A stretch of DNA of 46,392 nt from IMG/VR virus record IMGVR_UViG_3300007559_000007, positions 1-46,392 of that record. One strand, 5' to 3'. The notes beneath the pieces are model-generated. The model had not been told where the DNA came from. It saw nothing but the letters and a program-made list of their open reading frames with translations, and searched no databases. How positions within the stretch are numbered: the stretch's first letter is position 1; each line of letters begins with the position of its first letter. This DNA comes from a virus. Of the stretch, positions 7,409 through 15,177 are shown piece after piece. Made by a program: the position numbers and the translations under genes.

Positions 7409-7646
7409 GAAATTGTTCGAGCGGTGCGTGCGCCTGACCGATGCGCAGTGGGCAGAGCTACATAGAAGGGGCGGAGTGTCGTGGTTACGTGCAGACCTTG
7501 GTGGGTCTCACAGCCTTGAGCAGTGGCGCATGGAGCGTAACCAAGGTATAAAGGATGCGCACAGCCGGGGCGACAAACCCCTTGTGTTGGCGAACCAGTA
7601 TGGTTTGCATATTTCCCACGTCCATCGAATTTTGAAAGCGCCCTGA
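7386..7646 (+). CDS. Small protein with C-terminal helix-turn-helix
   Basis: An 86-residue protein that starts at GTG 7386, with AGAGGA upstream, inside the end of the previous gene. The last 25 residues read as a helix-turn-helix: a helix ending in LANQYGL, a short turn, then SHVHRIL as the recognition helix. The central region is rich in Arg and Trp. It could be a small DNA-binding regulator, and thus a candidate reader of the palindromes in this arm, but nothing in the sequence shows that link. Confidence 0.65.
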   Translation: MPRPKPPEKLFERCVRLTDAQWAELHRRGGVSWLRADLGGSHSLEQWRMERNQGIKDAHSRGDKPLVLANQYGLHISHVHRILKAP

Positions 7647-7648
7647 CC

Positions 7649-7828
7649 ATGGCACATACTGCAGATACCCCCACCTACTCTACGTGGGAACGACAGCCAC
7701 TTGTGGACGAAACCACACGGCTATACAACTTGCTGGTAGAAAAACAGCACGAGATCGAGTGTTTGAAACTCGACATCAAAACCCGCCGCGAGGCATACCG
7801 TAAATTTATTGTGGAGACTAGCAAATGA
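7649..7828 (+). CDS. Short coiled-coil-like protein
   Basis: A 59-residue product with a Thr/Pro-rich start and then a continuous charged helix from about residue 20 to the end, with heptad-spaced Leu and Ile. It fits the gap between two genes, and its TGA overlaps the next ATG by four bases. The ribosome binding site is weak, so coupling is likely. No family is recognised. Confidence 0.6.
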   Translation: MAHTADTPTYSTWERQPLVDETTRLYNLLVEKQHEIECLKLDIKTRREAYRKFIVETSK

Positions 7829-8100
7829 CGAATATCACCGAGACTCTTACTGAGCGCGGCAAACGCTACGGCGCTTTCGTGGGGCACGCGGAAGTAACGC
7901 AGCACCTCAAGGCATACTACCGGGAACAACTTGCCCTGCGGGGCAAGGTACTGGCCGCTGACCAGTATGAGGCGATGGACATGATCATGCACAAGGTGGG
8001 CCGCATCGTGAACGGTGACCCGGACTACGACGACTCATGGGTGGACATCGCGGGATATGCGCAATTGATCTCCGACCGGCTGCGTGGGGTAGTACGATGA
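7825..8100 (+). CDS. DUF6378-like phage protein
   Basis: A 91-residue protein with the pattern of a common phage family: an N-terminal TLTERGKRYG motif (residues 7-16), a central helical region, and a C-terminal NGDPDYDDSW motif followed by DIAGYA. I recognise this from many phage early regions as DUF6378. The biochemical role is unknown. The conserved acidic cluster near the C-terminus could bind metal. Confidence 0.8.
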   Translation: MTNITETLTERGKRYGAFVGHAEVTQHLKAYYREQLALRGKVLAADQYEAMDMIMHKVGRIVNGDPDYDDSWVDIAGYAQLISDRLRGVVR

Positions 8101-8417
8101 GCGGGCTTTCGACGTACACCAAGCGCAATTGGTTGGCGGACAACACAGCAGCACGGCAAGCACTGGACCAAATGCCGACGGCTTCGGCGCCCCCGGTGGC
8201 CTTTGTTGTGCGGAATATCGAAAATGGGCATGTGGTAGTGCACAAGGGGGCGGAGTATTTTTGTGATGACTTTGTAAAAGTCGCGGCGCGTGTCGTGGCG
8301 ATACTGGCTGCCGACGCTATGGACCAAGCGAACCGCCCGGAGCACGATGAAGTTGCGGATACTCTACGGTACATGATGGCGGCGTTCCCGCCCGCAAGTA
8401 TGACGGGAGGTATTTGA
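8097..8417 (+). CDS. Hypothetical protein upstream of DNA polymerase
   Basis: A 106-residue protein. The ATG at 8097 overlaps the preceding stop by four bases, and the gene ends in GGGAGG, which serves the polymerase start. The middle has an N-E-N-G-H segment and the C-terminus is helical and acidic. No family is recognised. Confidence 0.65.
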   Translation: MSGLSTYTKRNWLADNTAARQALDQMPTASAPPVAFVVRNIENGHVVVHKGAEYFCDDFVKVAARVVAILAADAMDQANRPEHDEVADTLRYMMAAFPPASMTGGI

Positions 8418-10264
8418 TGCAGACCATATACGTGGATTTTGAGACCTTCTACTCTGCGGACTATTCGCTGTCGAAGATGCAGACCGATGCGTACATCAAG
8501 GATTCCCGGTTTGAAGTTATTGGTGTGTCGGTAGGCGTCATGGATGCGAAGCCTGTGTGGTACACGGGCTCTATGCTGGAGATAGCAGGGTGGCTGCGCG
8601 GTACCTTCGACTGGGAGAACTCGGCGGTCTGTTGCCACAACACGTTGTTCGACGGCTTCCTCATGTCACACCACTTCGGCATCAAGCCGAAACTGTGGAT
8701 GGATACGCTGGCGATGGCGCGCATGATCTGGCCATACCTCCCGTCGCACTCGTTGGCCAATATTGCCAAGCACCTCAAGCTGCAGGACAAGGGCACAGAG
8801 GTCGCTAATGCCATGGGATTAAGGAAGGCGGACATGAGCCCGCAATTTCTGGCAGCGTACGCCGCGTACTGTGTGGGGGACACAGAGATTTGCCGAGACA
8901 TTAGCCGCGTGACGCAGCCGCTGGTGCCCGCCATTGAGTTGAAGCAGATCGACATGATTGTGCGGATGTTTACCGAGCCCCAGTTCCGTGGGGACATAGG
9001 GCTACTAAAGCAGCAGTATGTGACGGAGGTGGAACGCAAGCGGGAGTTGCTGGAGAAGGCGGAGTTGCAGAAGGACATCATCATGTCCAACGACAAGTTC
9101 GCGGAGCACCTGCGCAATCTGGGTGTGGTGCCGCCGACCAAGGTGTCCACCAAGACCGGCAAAGTGGCGTTCGCGTTTGCCAAGACCGACAAAGAATTTC
9201 AGGCGCTGCTGGAGGACGAGAACGAGGAGGTAGTGGCTGCGGTGTCCGCGCGGCTTGGTGTGAAGACCACGATTGCCGAGACTCGTGTGTTGCGCATGGT
9301 GGAGATGGCCGAGCGCGGCCCCCTGCCGGTGTACCTGAATTTCTGGGGCGCGAAGACGACTGGGCGCCTGTCTGGCGGTAACCAGATGAACTGGCAGAAC
9401 ATGCCCGCGCGCGGCCCGTCGGCGGGTATTCGCAAAGGCATCATCGCAGACGAGGGATATAAAATTCTCGTGGGGGATTCGTCCAACATCGAGTTGCGTG
9501 TGGCCATGGCGGCGGCGGGACAGGACGACGTGGTGCACAAGTTGGCCAATGGTATCGACCTGTACTGTGACTTCGCATCGAAGCTGTTCGGGCGGGTGGT
9601 GACGAAGGCCGACAAGAAGGAGCGCATGTTGGGCAAGATCGCTATGCTTTCGCTGCAGTACGGTGCGGGCTGGGTGAAGTTTAAGGAGATGGTGCGCATC
9701 CAGTCGGGGGACATACTTCCAGACGACACCGCGCGGCGCATTGTGGACCTGTACCGGGCTGTGCACGGCAATGTGATGGACTTGCATCGGTACTGCAACG
9801 ATGTGATCCTGCCCGACATAGCACAGGGGTGCTCACTGCTGCCGGTGGACCGCCATGCGTGGGCCATCACGTCGAACGAGGGATATGGGACCGCGGCGCA
9901 GCCCGGAGTGAAGTACCACAACCTGCGACAAGAGTTGATGATGCGTGACGGCCGACAGGAGATGACATGGGTTTACACCATGGGCCGGGAGAAGGTGAAA
10001 ATTTATGGGGGCAAGGTCGTTGAAAATCTTTGTCAATACCTTGCAGGACGCATCGTGATGTGGCAAACTGCACGCTTCAATCAGCGGTATCCGGTAGCTC
10101 TATCGGTGCACGACGAAGTAGTGTGTGTAGTGCGAGATGATCAGTTGATGGAGGCGCAAGCCTATTTGGAGGAATGCCTTTCTTTGGCGCCTCCATGGTG
10201 TCGAGGGACTATACCCTTGGCATGCGAGACAGACTTTGGGCAGAGCTACGGCGACGCCAAGTAG
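8417..10264 (+). CDS. Family A DNA polymerase with 3'-5' exonuclease domain
   Basis: A 615-residue replicative polymerase. The N-terminal proofreading exonuclease has the Exo I motif D7-x-E9 (YVDFETFY), and the polymerase domain begins at about residue 290. Motif A is around D354 (GDSSNIELR), motif B lies in the KIAMLSLQYGAG segment, and motif C is H565-D566-E567. There is no 5'-3' exonuclease domain, as is usual for phage T7-type enzymes. I chose ATG 8417 with GGGAGG six bases upstream rather than the TTG at 8414. A near-copy of the 16-bp palindrome (8806-8821) lies in frame and encodes A-N-A-M-G-L within the exonuclease domain. Confidence 0.95.
   Translation: MQTIYVDFETFYSADYSLSKMQTDAYIKDSRFEVIGVSVGVMDAKPVWYTGSMLEIAGWLRGTFDWENSAVCCHNTLFDGFLMSHHFGIKPKLWMDTLAMARMIWPYLPSHSLANIAKHLKLQDKGTEVANAMGLRKADMSPQFLAAYAAYCVGDTEICRDISRVTQPLVPAIELKQIDMIVRMFTEPQFRGDIGLLKQQYVTEVERKRELLEKAELQKDIIMSNDKFAEHLRNLGVVPPTKVSTKTGKVAFAFAKTDKEFQALLEDENEEVVAAVSARLGVKTTIAETRVLRMVEMAERGPLPVYLNFWGAKTTGRLSGGNQMNWQNMPARGPSAGIRKGIIADEGYKILVGDSSNIELRVAMAAAGQDDVVHKLANGIDLYCDFASKLFGRVVTKADKKERMLGKIAMLSLQYGAGWVKFKEMVRIQSGDILPDDTARRIVDLYRAVHGNVMDLHRYCNDVILPDIAQGCSLLPVDRHAWAITSNEGYGTAAQPGVKYHNLRQELMMRDGRQEMTWVYTMGREKVKIYGGKVVENLCQYLAGRIVMWQTARFNQRYPVALSVHDEVVCVVRDDQLMEAQAYLEECLSLAPPWCRGTIPLACETDFGQSYGDAK
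8806..8821. repeat. 16-bp palindrome variant inside DNA polymerase gene (copy 4)
   Basis: TAATGCCATGGGATTA matches the perfect palindrome at 15 of 16 positions. It is followed by AAGGAA, the same flank as the intergenic copy at 4543. It is the only strong copy inside a well-supported gene. Confidence 0.7.
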
Positions 10265-10273
10265 TAACTTTCT

Positions 10274-10283
10274 TTACTGGAGA
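10274..10283 (+). promoter_or_regulatory. Shared translation-initiation element TTACTGGAGA (copy 3)
   Basis: The same 10-mer as at 2939 and 5238, 4 bases before the ATG at 10288. A T-rich stretch precedes it, as in copy 1. Confidence 0.6.
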
Positions 10284-10287
10284 ATTT

Positions 10288-10491
10288 ATGGGTGAATTCG
10301 TAGTATCTACGTGGGCGCAGCTTGCGGCCGCACTTCTGGCTGCGGCGTGCAGTACCTATGACGAGGCCCGACGCAATCCGTTCGTGGTCAAGTTCAGCAC
10401 CTGCACATACACGTTCAAACACGGGCTGCACGAAGCCCGTGCGAACAGCATGGCGCGTGAAATTCGGAGGACACACCGTGGCCGTGGGTGA
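10288..10491 (+). CDS. Hypothetical protein, 67 residues
   Basis: A small protein with an Ala-rich N-terminal helix and a strongly basic C-terminus (His, Arg). The start follows the TTACTGGAGA element. It could be a small DNA-binding accessory to the polymerase, inferred only from charge and position. The next gene's GGAGG lies inside its 3' end. Confidence 0.6.
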   Translation: MGEFVVSTWAQLAAALLAAACSTYDEARRNPFVVKFSTCTYTFKHGLHEARANSMAREIRRTHRGRG

Positions 10492-10765
10492 CACTGTAGC
10501 GAGTGGAAGGACAATAACTGTGTCGGAGCTAAACCGGATTGGAATACGCACGCAGGTTCGCCGCAGCAGCCTAGGAGAGGGGTTAGTCGTGAGTCTGTCT
10601 GTGCGGACAGGGCCGCAGTCACGCATTGTGCTGCACATACCGCGACCTGACCCTTCCGAATGGGGCACCCAATTTGCGTCGAAGTACATGCAGCGTGCTG
10701 TACTTGAGTCGCTGATTTCTCAGCTTACTGATCAACTAGCCGTTGAGGCTTTGGAGGGACGATGA
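10478..10765 (+). CDS. Hypothetical protein, GTG start, 95 residues
   Basis: Starts at GTG 10478 with GGAGG and seven-base spacing. The N-terminal half looks beta-rich with a Thr/Val pattern, and the C-terminal half is a helix ending in an acidic tail. It overlaps the nuclease start by four bases. No family is recognised. Confidence 0.6.
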   Translation: MAVGDTVASGRTITVSELNRIGIRTQVRRSSLGEGLVVSLSVRTGPQSRIVLHIPRPDPSEWGTQFASKYMQRAVLESLISQLTDQLAVEALEGR

Positions 10766-11469
10766 CTAATAAACTCATGGCACTATCATATAGCCGCCTG
10801 TCTACGTACGAATCTTGCCCGCGCAAGTTCGAGTATCTGTACGTGCTGAAGTCCATCAAGGACAGCGGAAGTACAGCGACAGAGTACGGGACCCGGGTAC
10901 ACGGCGCGCTGGAGAATTACGGCAAGGCTTTGGTCGAGCAGGACATCCCTGTGCTGGAAGGCATTTTGGAACTGGAGAGCGAAGCGAAGGCTTGGTTCCC
11001 CATGGTCAAGAAGATTTGTGACCGCCCGGGCGAGAAGCTGTTCGAGCACCAGATGGCCATTCGCCGGGACAAAACACCCTGCGGCTGGTTCGACTCCGAG
11101 GTGTGGCTGCGCTCCATCGCTGACGTGCTGGTCATTGACGGCAAGAAGGCGTACTGCATCGACTGGAAGACCGGCAAAAAGAAGGACAACCCCACGCAGA
11201 TGCAACTGTTTGCGGCGATGGTATTTCTGCACTACCCAGAGGTCGAGGAAGTGGCGACTAGTTTCGTGTGGCTGGTTGCAAACGACATGACCAATGTGGT
11301 GTATCAGCGCCGGTATGCAGACAGCCTGTGGGTGGCCATCGAGCCACGACTGGTGGCGGTGCAGGAAGCTGTGGACCTCGGCGTATTCACGGCCAAGCCC
11401 TCGGGCCTGTGCCCATGGTGCCCAGCACAAGACATCTGCGGTGACGCAAAGAAGGGAAAACGGAAATGA
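10762..11469 (+). CDS. Cas4/RecB-like PD-(D/E)XK nuclease with Fe-S-type cysteines
   Basis: A 235-residue nuclease. It has an N-terminal Cys19 in a SxSRLSTYESCP motif, H47 in GTRVHG, D121, and D134-W-K136 (the DxK of the PD-(D/E)XK core), with a Gln at 148 for motif IV. Three C-terminal cysteines, C217, C220 and C226, complete the one-plus-three Cys layout that binds a 4Fe-4S cluster in Cas4 and AddB-type nucleases. It is followed by VRR-NUC and SNF2-type helicase genes with minimal overlaps, so it belongs to a recombination or end-processing module. No cas1 or cas2 is nearby, so a CRISPR role is not supported. Confidence 0.9.
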   Translation: MTNKLMALSYSRLSTYESCPRKFEYLYVLKSIKDSGSTATEYGTRVHGALENYGKALVEQDIPVLEGILELESEAKAWFPMVKKICDRPGEKLFEHQMAIRRDKTPCGWFDSEVWLRSIADVLVIDGKKAYCIDWKTGKKKDNPTQMQLFAAMVFLHYPEVEEVATSFVWLVANDMTNVVYQRRYADSLWVAIEPRLVAVQEAVDLGVFTAKPSGLCPWCPAQDICGDAKKGKRK

Positions 11470-11789
11470 AAAACGAAAAAGATGTGAAGGCCGCCGTCAA
11501 GAAATCGCTGGGTAACCCGGTCAATTTTTTGTGGTACTACATGCCCGCAGCCAATGGCTTCGGCACTCCGGGTATCCCTGACTTCATGGGGACGTGCTAC
11601 GGGTTTACGTTCGCCATCGAGACCAAGTTCGGTGCCGGTAAGCGTACAGCGTGGCAGGAGAAGCAGGCCGCAGCTATTGAGGCGGCGGGCGGGAAGTATT
11701 GGCTCATCAACGAGAAGAACGTGGCGGACTTCCTGTTGGAGTTCAGCGTCTGGGCGTGTGAGTGCGCGGCTCGCAACGGGGTTATGTAA
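11466..11789 (+). CDS. VRR-NUC domain nuclease
   Basis: A 107-residue single-domain nuclease of the PD-(D/E)XK superfamily. The GIPDF motif is at residues 36-40, E52-x-K54 forms the second catalytic pair, and Q64 follows. Stand-alone VRR-NUC proteins in phages cleave branched DNA such as Holliday junctions. It overlaps the Cas4-like nuclease by four bases and the helicase by one base, which points to joint expression and a shared role in recombination or DNA end processing. Confidence 0.92.
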   Translation: MKNEKDVKAAVKKSLGNPVNFLWYYMPAANGFGTPGIPDFMGTCYGFTFAIETKFGAGKRTAWQEKQAAAIEAAGGKYWLINEKNVADFLLEFSVWACECAARNGVM

Positions 11790-13339
11790 TGCTCGTAGTT
11801 CCCTCATCCCGCAAACTTGTCATCGACTCACCTAGCTACGCACAAGTGGCGTCGGTGATTCCCCACGCGAAGGCATTTACCCATGGCGGACAGAATTTAC
11901 TTGCGCTGCATCATGGTGTCGAAGAGTCACTGGTGCTTAAAAACTTTGGCTTTAGTGTGCCTGCGCCTATCTTGTCCTACTACTCGTGGCCTGCACGCTT
12001 TGCGGCTATGGAGCATCAAAAGGACACGGCAGCGTTTTTGACAATGAACAAGCGGGCACTGGTGCTGAATGCCCCGGGCACTGGCAAGACCTTGTCGTCC
12101 ATCTGGGCGGCTGATTTCTTGCTGGACGAAGGGGTTATCAAACGCATACTGATCGTGGCGCCACTGTCTACCCTGACTGTGGTGTGGGGCCGAGAGTTGT
12201 ACCACCACTTACCCCACAGGGCTTTCAAGGTAGTCACAGGGGACCGGAAGAAGCGGGAAGAGTTGCTGGCCACACCCGGCTGCCAATACTTCATCATCAA
12301 CCACGATGGCTTCACGAACATGCAGGACGTGCTGACCAACTTCGACCTCGTAATTTACGATGAGGCCACCGCCCTCAAGTCTCCGAGTTCACAACGCTAC
12401 AAGATGTTTGCGAAGTGGATGTCGAAGTATGACCCATGGTTGTGGATGCTGACGGGCACACCCATCTCGCAGAGCCCTGCAGACGCATGGACCCTTGCGC
12501 GACTGGTGAATTCCCCCACGTGCCCGAAGAGTTACACCACGTTCAAGGACATGGTGATGCAGAAAATTACGACGTTCAAGTGGGCCGCGCGGCCGGACGC
12601 CCTGACGACATGCAAGAAGATTTTGCAGCCGTCGATTCGATTTTCGCTGGACGAGTGCAAGGACTTGCCAGACACTAATTTTGTGGGGCGCAAGACCACG
12701 CTGACGGCGCAACAGAAGCGGGCGTTCAAGGAAATGCAGGAGAAGGCGGTGACATTTTTCTCCGGCGCGGAGGTGGCGGCGCCCAACGCGGCAGTGGTGC
12801 TGGCCAAGCTATTGCAAATTTGCTGCGGTGTGGTGTACAGCGACACAGATCGAGTTGAAATAGATGCCAGTGACAGGTATAATACGTTCACCGAGTTGCT
12901 TGATGAGATAGGCGGCAAGGTAATAGTGTTTTGCCCGTTACGGGGAGTGCAGGACTGGTTGGAAGCGTCATTACGCAAAGGTGGCTACGATGTGGCATCT
13001 GTACATGGCGGGGTGGGTAAGACAGCGCGTAATCAGATATTTAATGACTTTCAGCACACGAGCGGTATTCAGGTTTTGCTGGCACACCCAAGGGTAGCGG
13101 CGCACGGACTGACGCTGACGGCCGCGAAGGACATTATCTGGTTTGCACCTATCTACTCGCTGGAGCAATATGAACAAGCCAACGCAAGAATTAGGCGTTT
13201 GTCTACCGAGGGCAAGACGACTGTGTGGCACCTATATGCCACGCCGTTCGAGGCAGAGTTGTACCGCAGATTGCGGACAAAGCAAAAAGTGTTGGGTGAA
13301 TTTCTTAACTTAGTATCTGGAGTCAACGATGAACTATAA
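11789..13339 (+). CDS. SNF2-type superfamily 2 helicase
   Basis: A 516-residue helicase. Walker A is APGTGKT at residues 95-101, motif II is DEAT at 191-194, motif III is LTGTP at 221-225, and the second RecA-like domain ends with a motif VI of the Q-A-N-A-R-I-R-R type. It is compact and lacks extra chromatin-type domains, as is usual for phage SNF2 helicases found with VRR-NUC and polymerase genes. The ATG at 11789 overlaps the previous stop (TAATG). The 3' third is less GC-rich and carries a strong promoter-like sequence at 12855-12883. Confidence 0.92.
   Translation: MLVVPSSRKLVIDSPSYAQVASVIPHAKAFTHGGQNLLALHHGVEESLVLKNFGFSVPAPILSYYSWPARFAAMEHQKDTAAFLTMNKRALVLNAPGTGKTLSSIWAADFLLDEGVIKRILIVAPLSTLTVVWGRELYHHLPHRAFKVVTGDRKKREELLATPGCQYFIINHDGFTNMQDVLTNFDLVIYDEATALKSPSSQRYKMFAKWMSKYDPWLWMLTGTPISQSPADAWTLARLVNSPTCPKSYTTFKDMVMQKITTFKWAARPDALTTCKKILQPSIRFSLDECKDLPDTNFVGRKTTLTAQQKRAFKEMQEKAVTFFSGAEVAAPNAAVVLAKLLQICCGVVYSDTDRVEIDASDRYNTFTELLDEIGGKVIVFCPLRGVQDWLEASLRKGGYDVASVHGGVGKTARNQIFNDFQHTSGIQVLLAHPRVAAHGLTLTAAKDIIWFAPIYSLEQYEQANARIRRLSTEGKTTVWHLYATPFEAELYRRLRTKQKVLGEFLNLVSGVNDEL
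12855..12883 (+). promoter_or_regulatory. Sigma-70-like promoter inside helicase gene
   Basis: TTGAAA and TATAAT are separated by exactly 17 bases (-35 at 12855-12860, -10 at 12878-12883). This is five of six plus a perfect hexamer at ideal spacing. It lies 466 bases upstream of the methyltransferase gene. It could drive the methyltransferase, ssDNA-binding protein and intervening gene separately from the rest. Confidence 0.55.
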
Positions 13340-13348
13340 GGAGCAGCA

Positions 13349-13780
13349 ATGGTAGACAAGGTTTTATTTAGTAGTGCAACGGACCTATGGGCTACGCCTC
13401 AGAAACTGTTCGATGCCTTGAACGCACAGTACGGATTCTCAGTAGATGTTTGCGCTACTGCGGACAACGCGAAGTGCCCCGTATTTTTTACCCCAGAGCA
13501 AGATAGGCTGGCGCAACATTGGTCTGGTACTTGCTGGATGAACCCTCCATATGGGCGTGACATCGGCAAGTGGATTCAAAAGGCCCACGATACTGCGCAA
13601 CAGGGGGACGCCACGGTGGTATGTCTACTCCCTTCGCGGACCGATACTGCGTGGTGGCACGAATACTGCCTGAAGGGGAAAGTTACCTTTATTCGGGGAA
13701 GATTGAAGTTTGGCACGGCGACAAATAGTGCTCCCTTCCCCAGCGTGTTGGTGGAATTTCCGAAATTTATGAACCATTAG
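13349..13780 (+). CDS. Phage DNA N-6-adenine methyltransferase (Dam-like)
   Basis: A 143-residue protein of the phage Dam family. An N-terminal D-x-W-A-T-P motif covers residues 12-17, and the catalytic NPPY is at 65-68, followed by G-R. The family transfers a methyl group from S-adenosylmethionine to adenine N6 in DNA, often to shield phage DNA from host restriction. No cognate restriction enzyme is seen beside it. GGAG precedes the ATG. Confidence 0.9.
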   Translation: MVDKVLFSSATDLWATPQKLFDALNAQYGFSVDVCATADNAKCPVFFTPEQDRLAQHWSGTCWMNPPYGRDIGKWIQKAHDTAQQGDATVVCLLPSRTDTAWWHEYCLKGKVTFIRGRLKFGTATNSAPFPSVLVEFPKFMNH

Positions 13781-13790
13781 GAGAAATCAA

Positions 13791-14183
13791 TTGAACTTTG
13801 AACAAGCAGGCGAAAAATATATCGCTCTTCGCAATGAGGTGGCCGCCATTGAAGCCGAAGCAAAAACCGCTGTGGCTGAGAAAAAGGCTACCATGCTGGA
13901 CTTGGAAAACTGGTTTACTTTACGTGCCCAAGAAGAAGGCATGGTGAAGATTCCCACATCCGTGGGGACCGCGTATTGGTCCACACACAATGCCGCAACT
14001 GTTGCCGACCGCAACGCGTTGTTCGAGTTCTGCAAAGAAAACAATACGTGGGATTTGATTGAATCCCGCGCGTCAAAAACCGCCGTGAAAAGTTATGTTG
14101 AAGGCCACGGTGTACCCCCGCCCGGAGTGAATTTCTCTTCCGTGCAAGTCTTCAACTTCCGTAAAACCACCTCAAAGGAATAA
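13791..14183 (+). CDS. Hypothetical protein upstream of ssDNA-binding protein, TTG start
   Basis: A 130-residue protein starting at TTG 13791 with AGGAG upstream and no better in-frame ATG. The first 40 residues form a charged coiled coil. A beta segment (T-S-V-G-T-A-Y-W-S-T) and a helical C-terminal domain with SKTAVKSYVEGHG follow, then a PPPGVNFSS motif. This layout recurs in phage replication blocks beside ssDNA-binding proteins, where it has no assigned function. Confidence 0.75.
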   Translation: MNFEQAGEKYIALRNEVAAIEAEAKTAVAEKKATMLDLENWFTLRAQEEGMVKIPTSVGTAYWSTHNAATVADRNALFEFCKENNTWDLIESRASKTAVKSYVEGHGVPPPGVNFSSVQVFNFRKTTSKE

Positions 14184-14188
14184 GTCAC

Positions 14189-15115
14189 ATGACTACGACC
14201 GCTCTCACACAAGTACCCGCGCACATCGCGGCCCGTATCGCCGCTCGTCAGGCCGCTGGCAACGGCAAGTCCGATGCCATGAAAGCCATCCTCGGCGATG
14301 GCGTGCAGTTCCCCAAGATCAGCATTCGTGCTGGCCGCTATCGGTTGGTGGAAGATGGTGTTGAGACCCCCGTGGGTATCACACTGGATGCCATCATCGT
14401 CGGCGTCAACCCCCGCACCAGCAAGGTGTTCTATGCGAAGGCTTATGACCAGAGCGCTGACAATGCCCGCCCCGACTGCTTCTCCAATGATGGCATCAAG
14501 GCTGACGCCTCCGTGACAGCCCCAGTCGCAAACGGCTGCGCCAACTGCCCCAACAACGTGCTGGGCTCCAAGATTCTGCCGTCCGGCGCCAAGTCCAAGA
14601 TGTGCAACGACCAGCGCCACCTCGCGGTGATCCCTGCGTCTGACCCCAGCAAGGTCTATGGCATGACTGTTCCCGTGTCCGGCATGAAAGCGCTGCGGGA
14701 ATATTTCAAGGACTTAGACAATTTCGGCATGAACCCCGAGGAAACCATAACCGAATTGGGCTTTGACGACACCGCCAGCTACCCCAAAATCACGTTTACA
14801 CGCAAGGGTTTCGTGCCTGAGAAGCACATCACCAAAATTGATAGCATCGTGGGCAGTGATGACGTGAAGGTGGCAGTACGCCTCATGGCACCCACAGGCT
14901 CAACGCAGGCCGCAATTGCGGCTCCTGCAGGGAACGCAGCACTGGCTGCACCTACCCCAGCGGCTGCGCCCAAACCAGCGGTGGACGATGCGTACGAGGA
15001 TGATGCTGCTCCGGTTGCCGCAGCCCCGGCTCCAGCGCCTTCCAAACCAGTAGCGGCTCCTGTGAAGGCGTCGTCGGAATTAGAAGCTAAACTCGACAAC
15101 TTGTTCGGCGACTAA
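14189..15115 (+). CDS. Putative ssDNA-binding protein
   Basis: A 308-residue protein. Residues 95-145 hold four cysteines (PDC, CANC and MCND motifs), which could bind zinc as in gp32-type proteins. The C-terminal third is low complexity (Ala/Pro), ending in an acidic tip of ELEAKLDNLFGD type, as seen in ssDNA-binding proteins that recruit polymerase through an acidic tail. It lies between the methyltransferase and the primase-helicase. The assignment rests on this layout and on the acidic tip, not on a full family match. GGAA precedes the ATG. Confidence 0.75.
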   Translation: MTTTALTQVPAHIAARIAARQAAGNGKSDAMKAILGDGVQFPKISIRAGRYRLVEDGVETPVGITLDAIIVGVNPRTSKVFYAKAYDQSADNARPDCFSNDGIKADASVTAPVANGCANCPNNVLGSKILPSGAKSKMCNDQRHLAVIPASDPSKVYGMTVPVSGMKALREYFKDLDNFGMNPEETITELGFDDTASYPKITFTRKGFVPEKHITKIDSIVGSDDVKVAVRLMAPTGSTQAAIAAPAGNAALAAPTPAAAPKPAVDDAYEDDAAPVAAAPAPAPSKPVAAPVKASSELEAKLDNLFGD

Positions 15116-15138
15116 TATACTGGCCTTCCGATTTCTCA

Positions 15139-15160
15139 CCCCGGCAGCGCCGGGGTTTTT
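15139..15160 (+). terminator. Rho-independent terminator
   Basis: CCCCGGC and GCCGGGG form a perfect 7-bp stem around a three-base AGC loop, followed directly by TTTTT. It lies 23 bases after the ssDNA-binding gene and just before the primase-helicase gene, so it should end or reduce read-through into the latter. Confidence 0.9.
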
Positions 15161-15177
15161 CATTCTGAGGGGTATGC

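Noticed and set aside
10762-11469. CRISPR adaptation role for the Cas4-like nuclease
   Set aside because: No cas1, cas2 or repeat array occurs in the window. The nearby VRR-NUC and helicase genes point to phage recombination.
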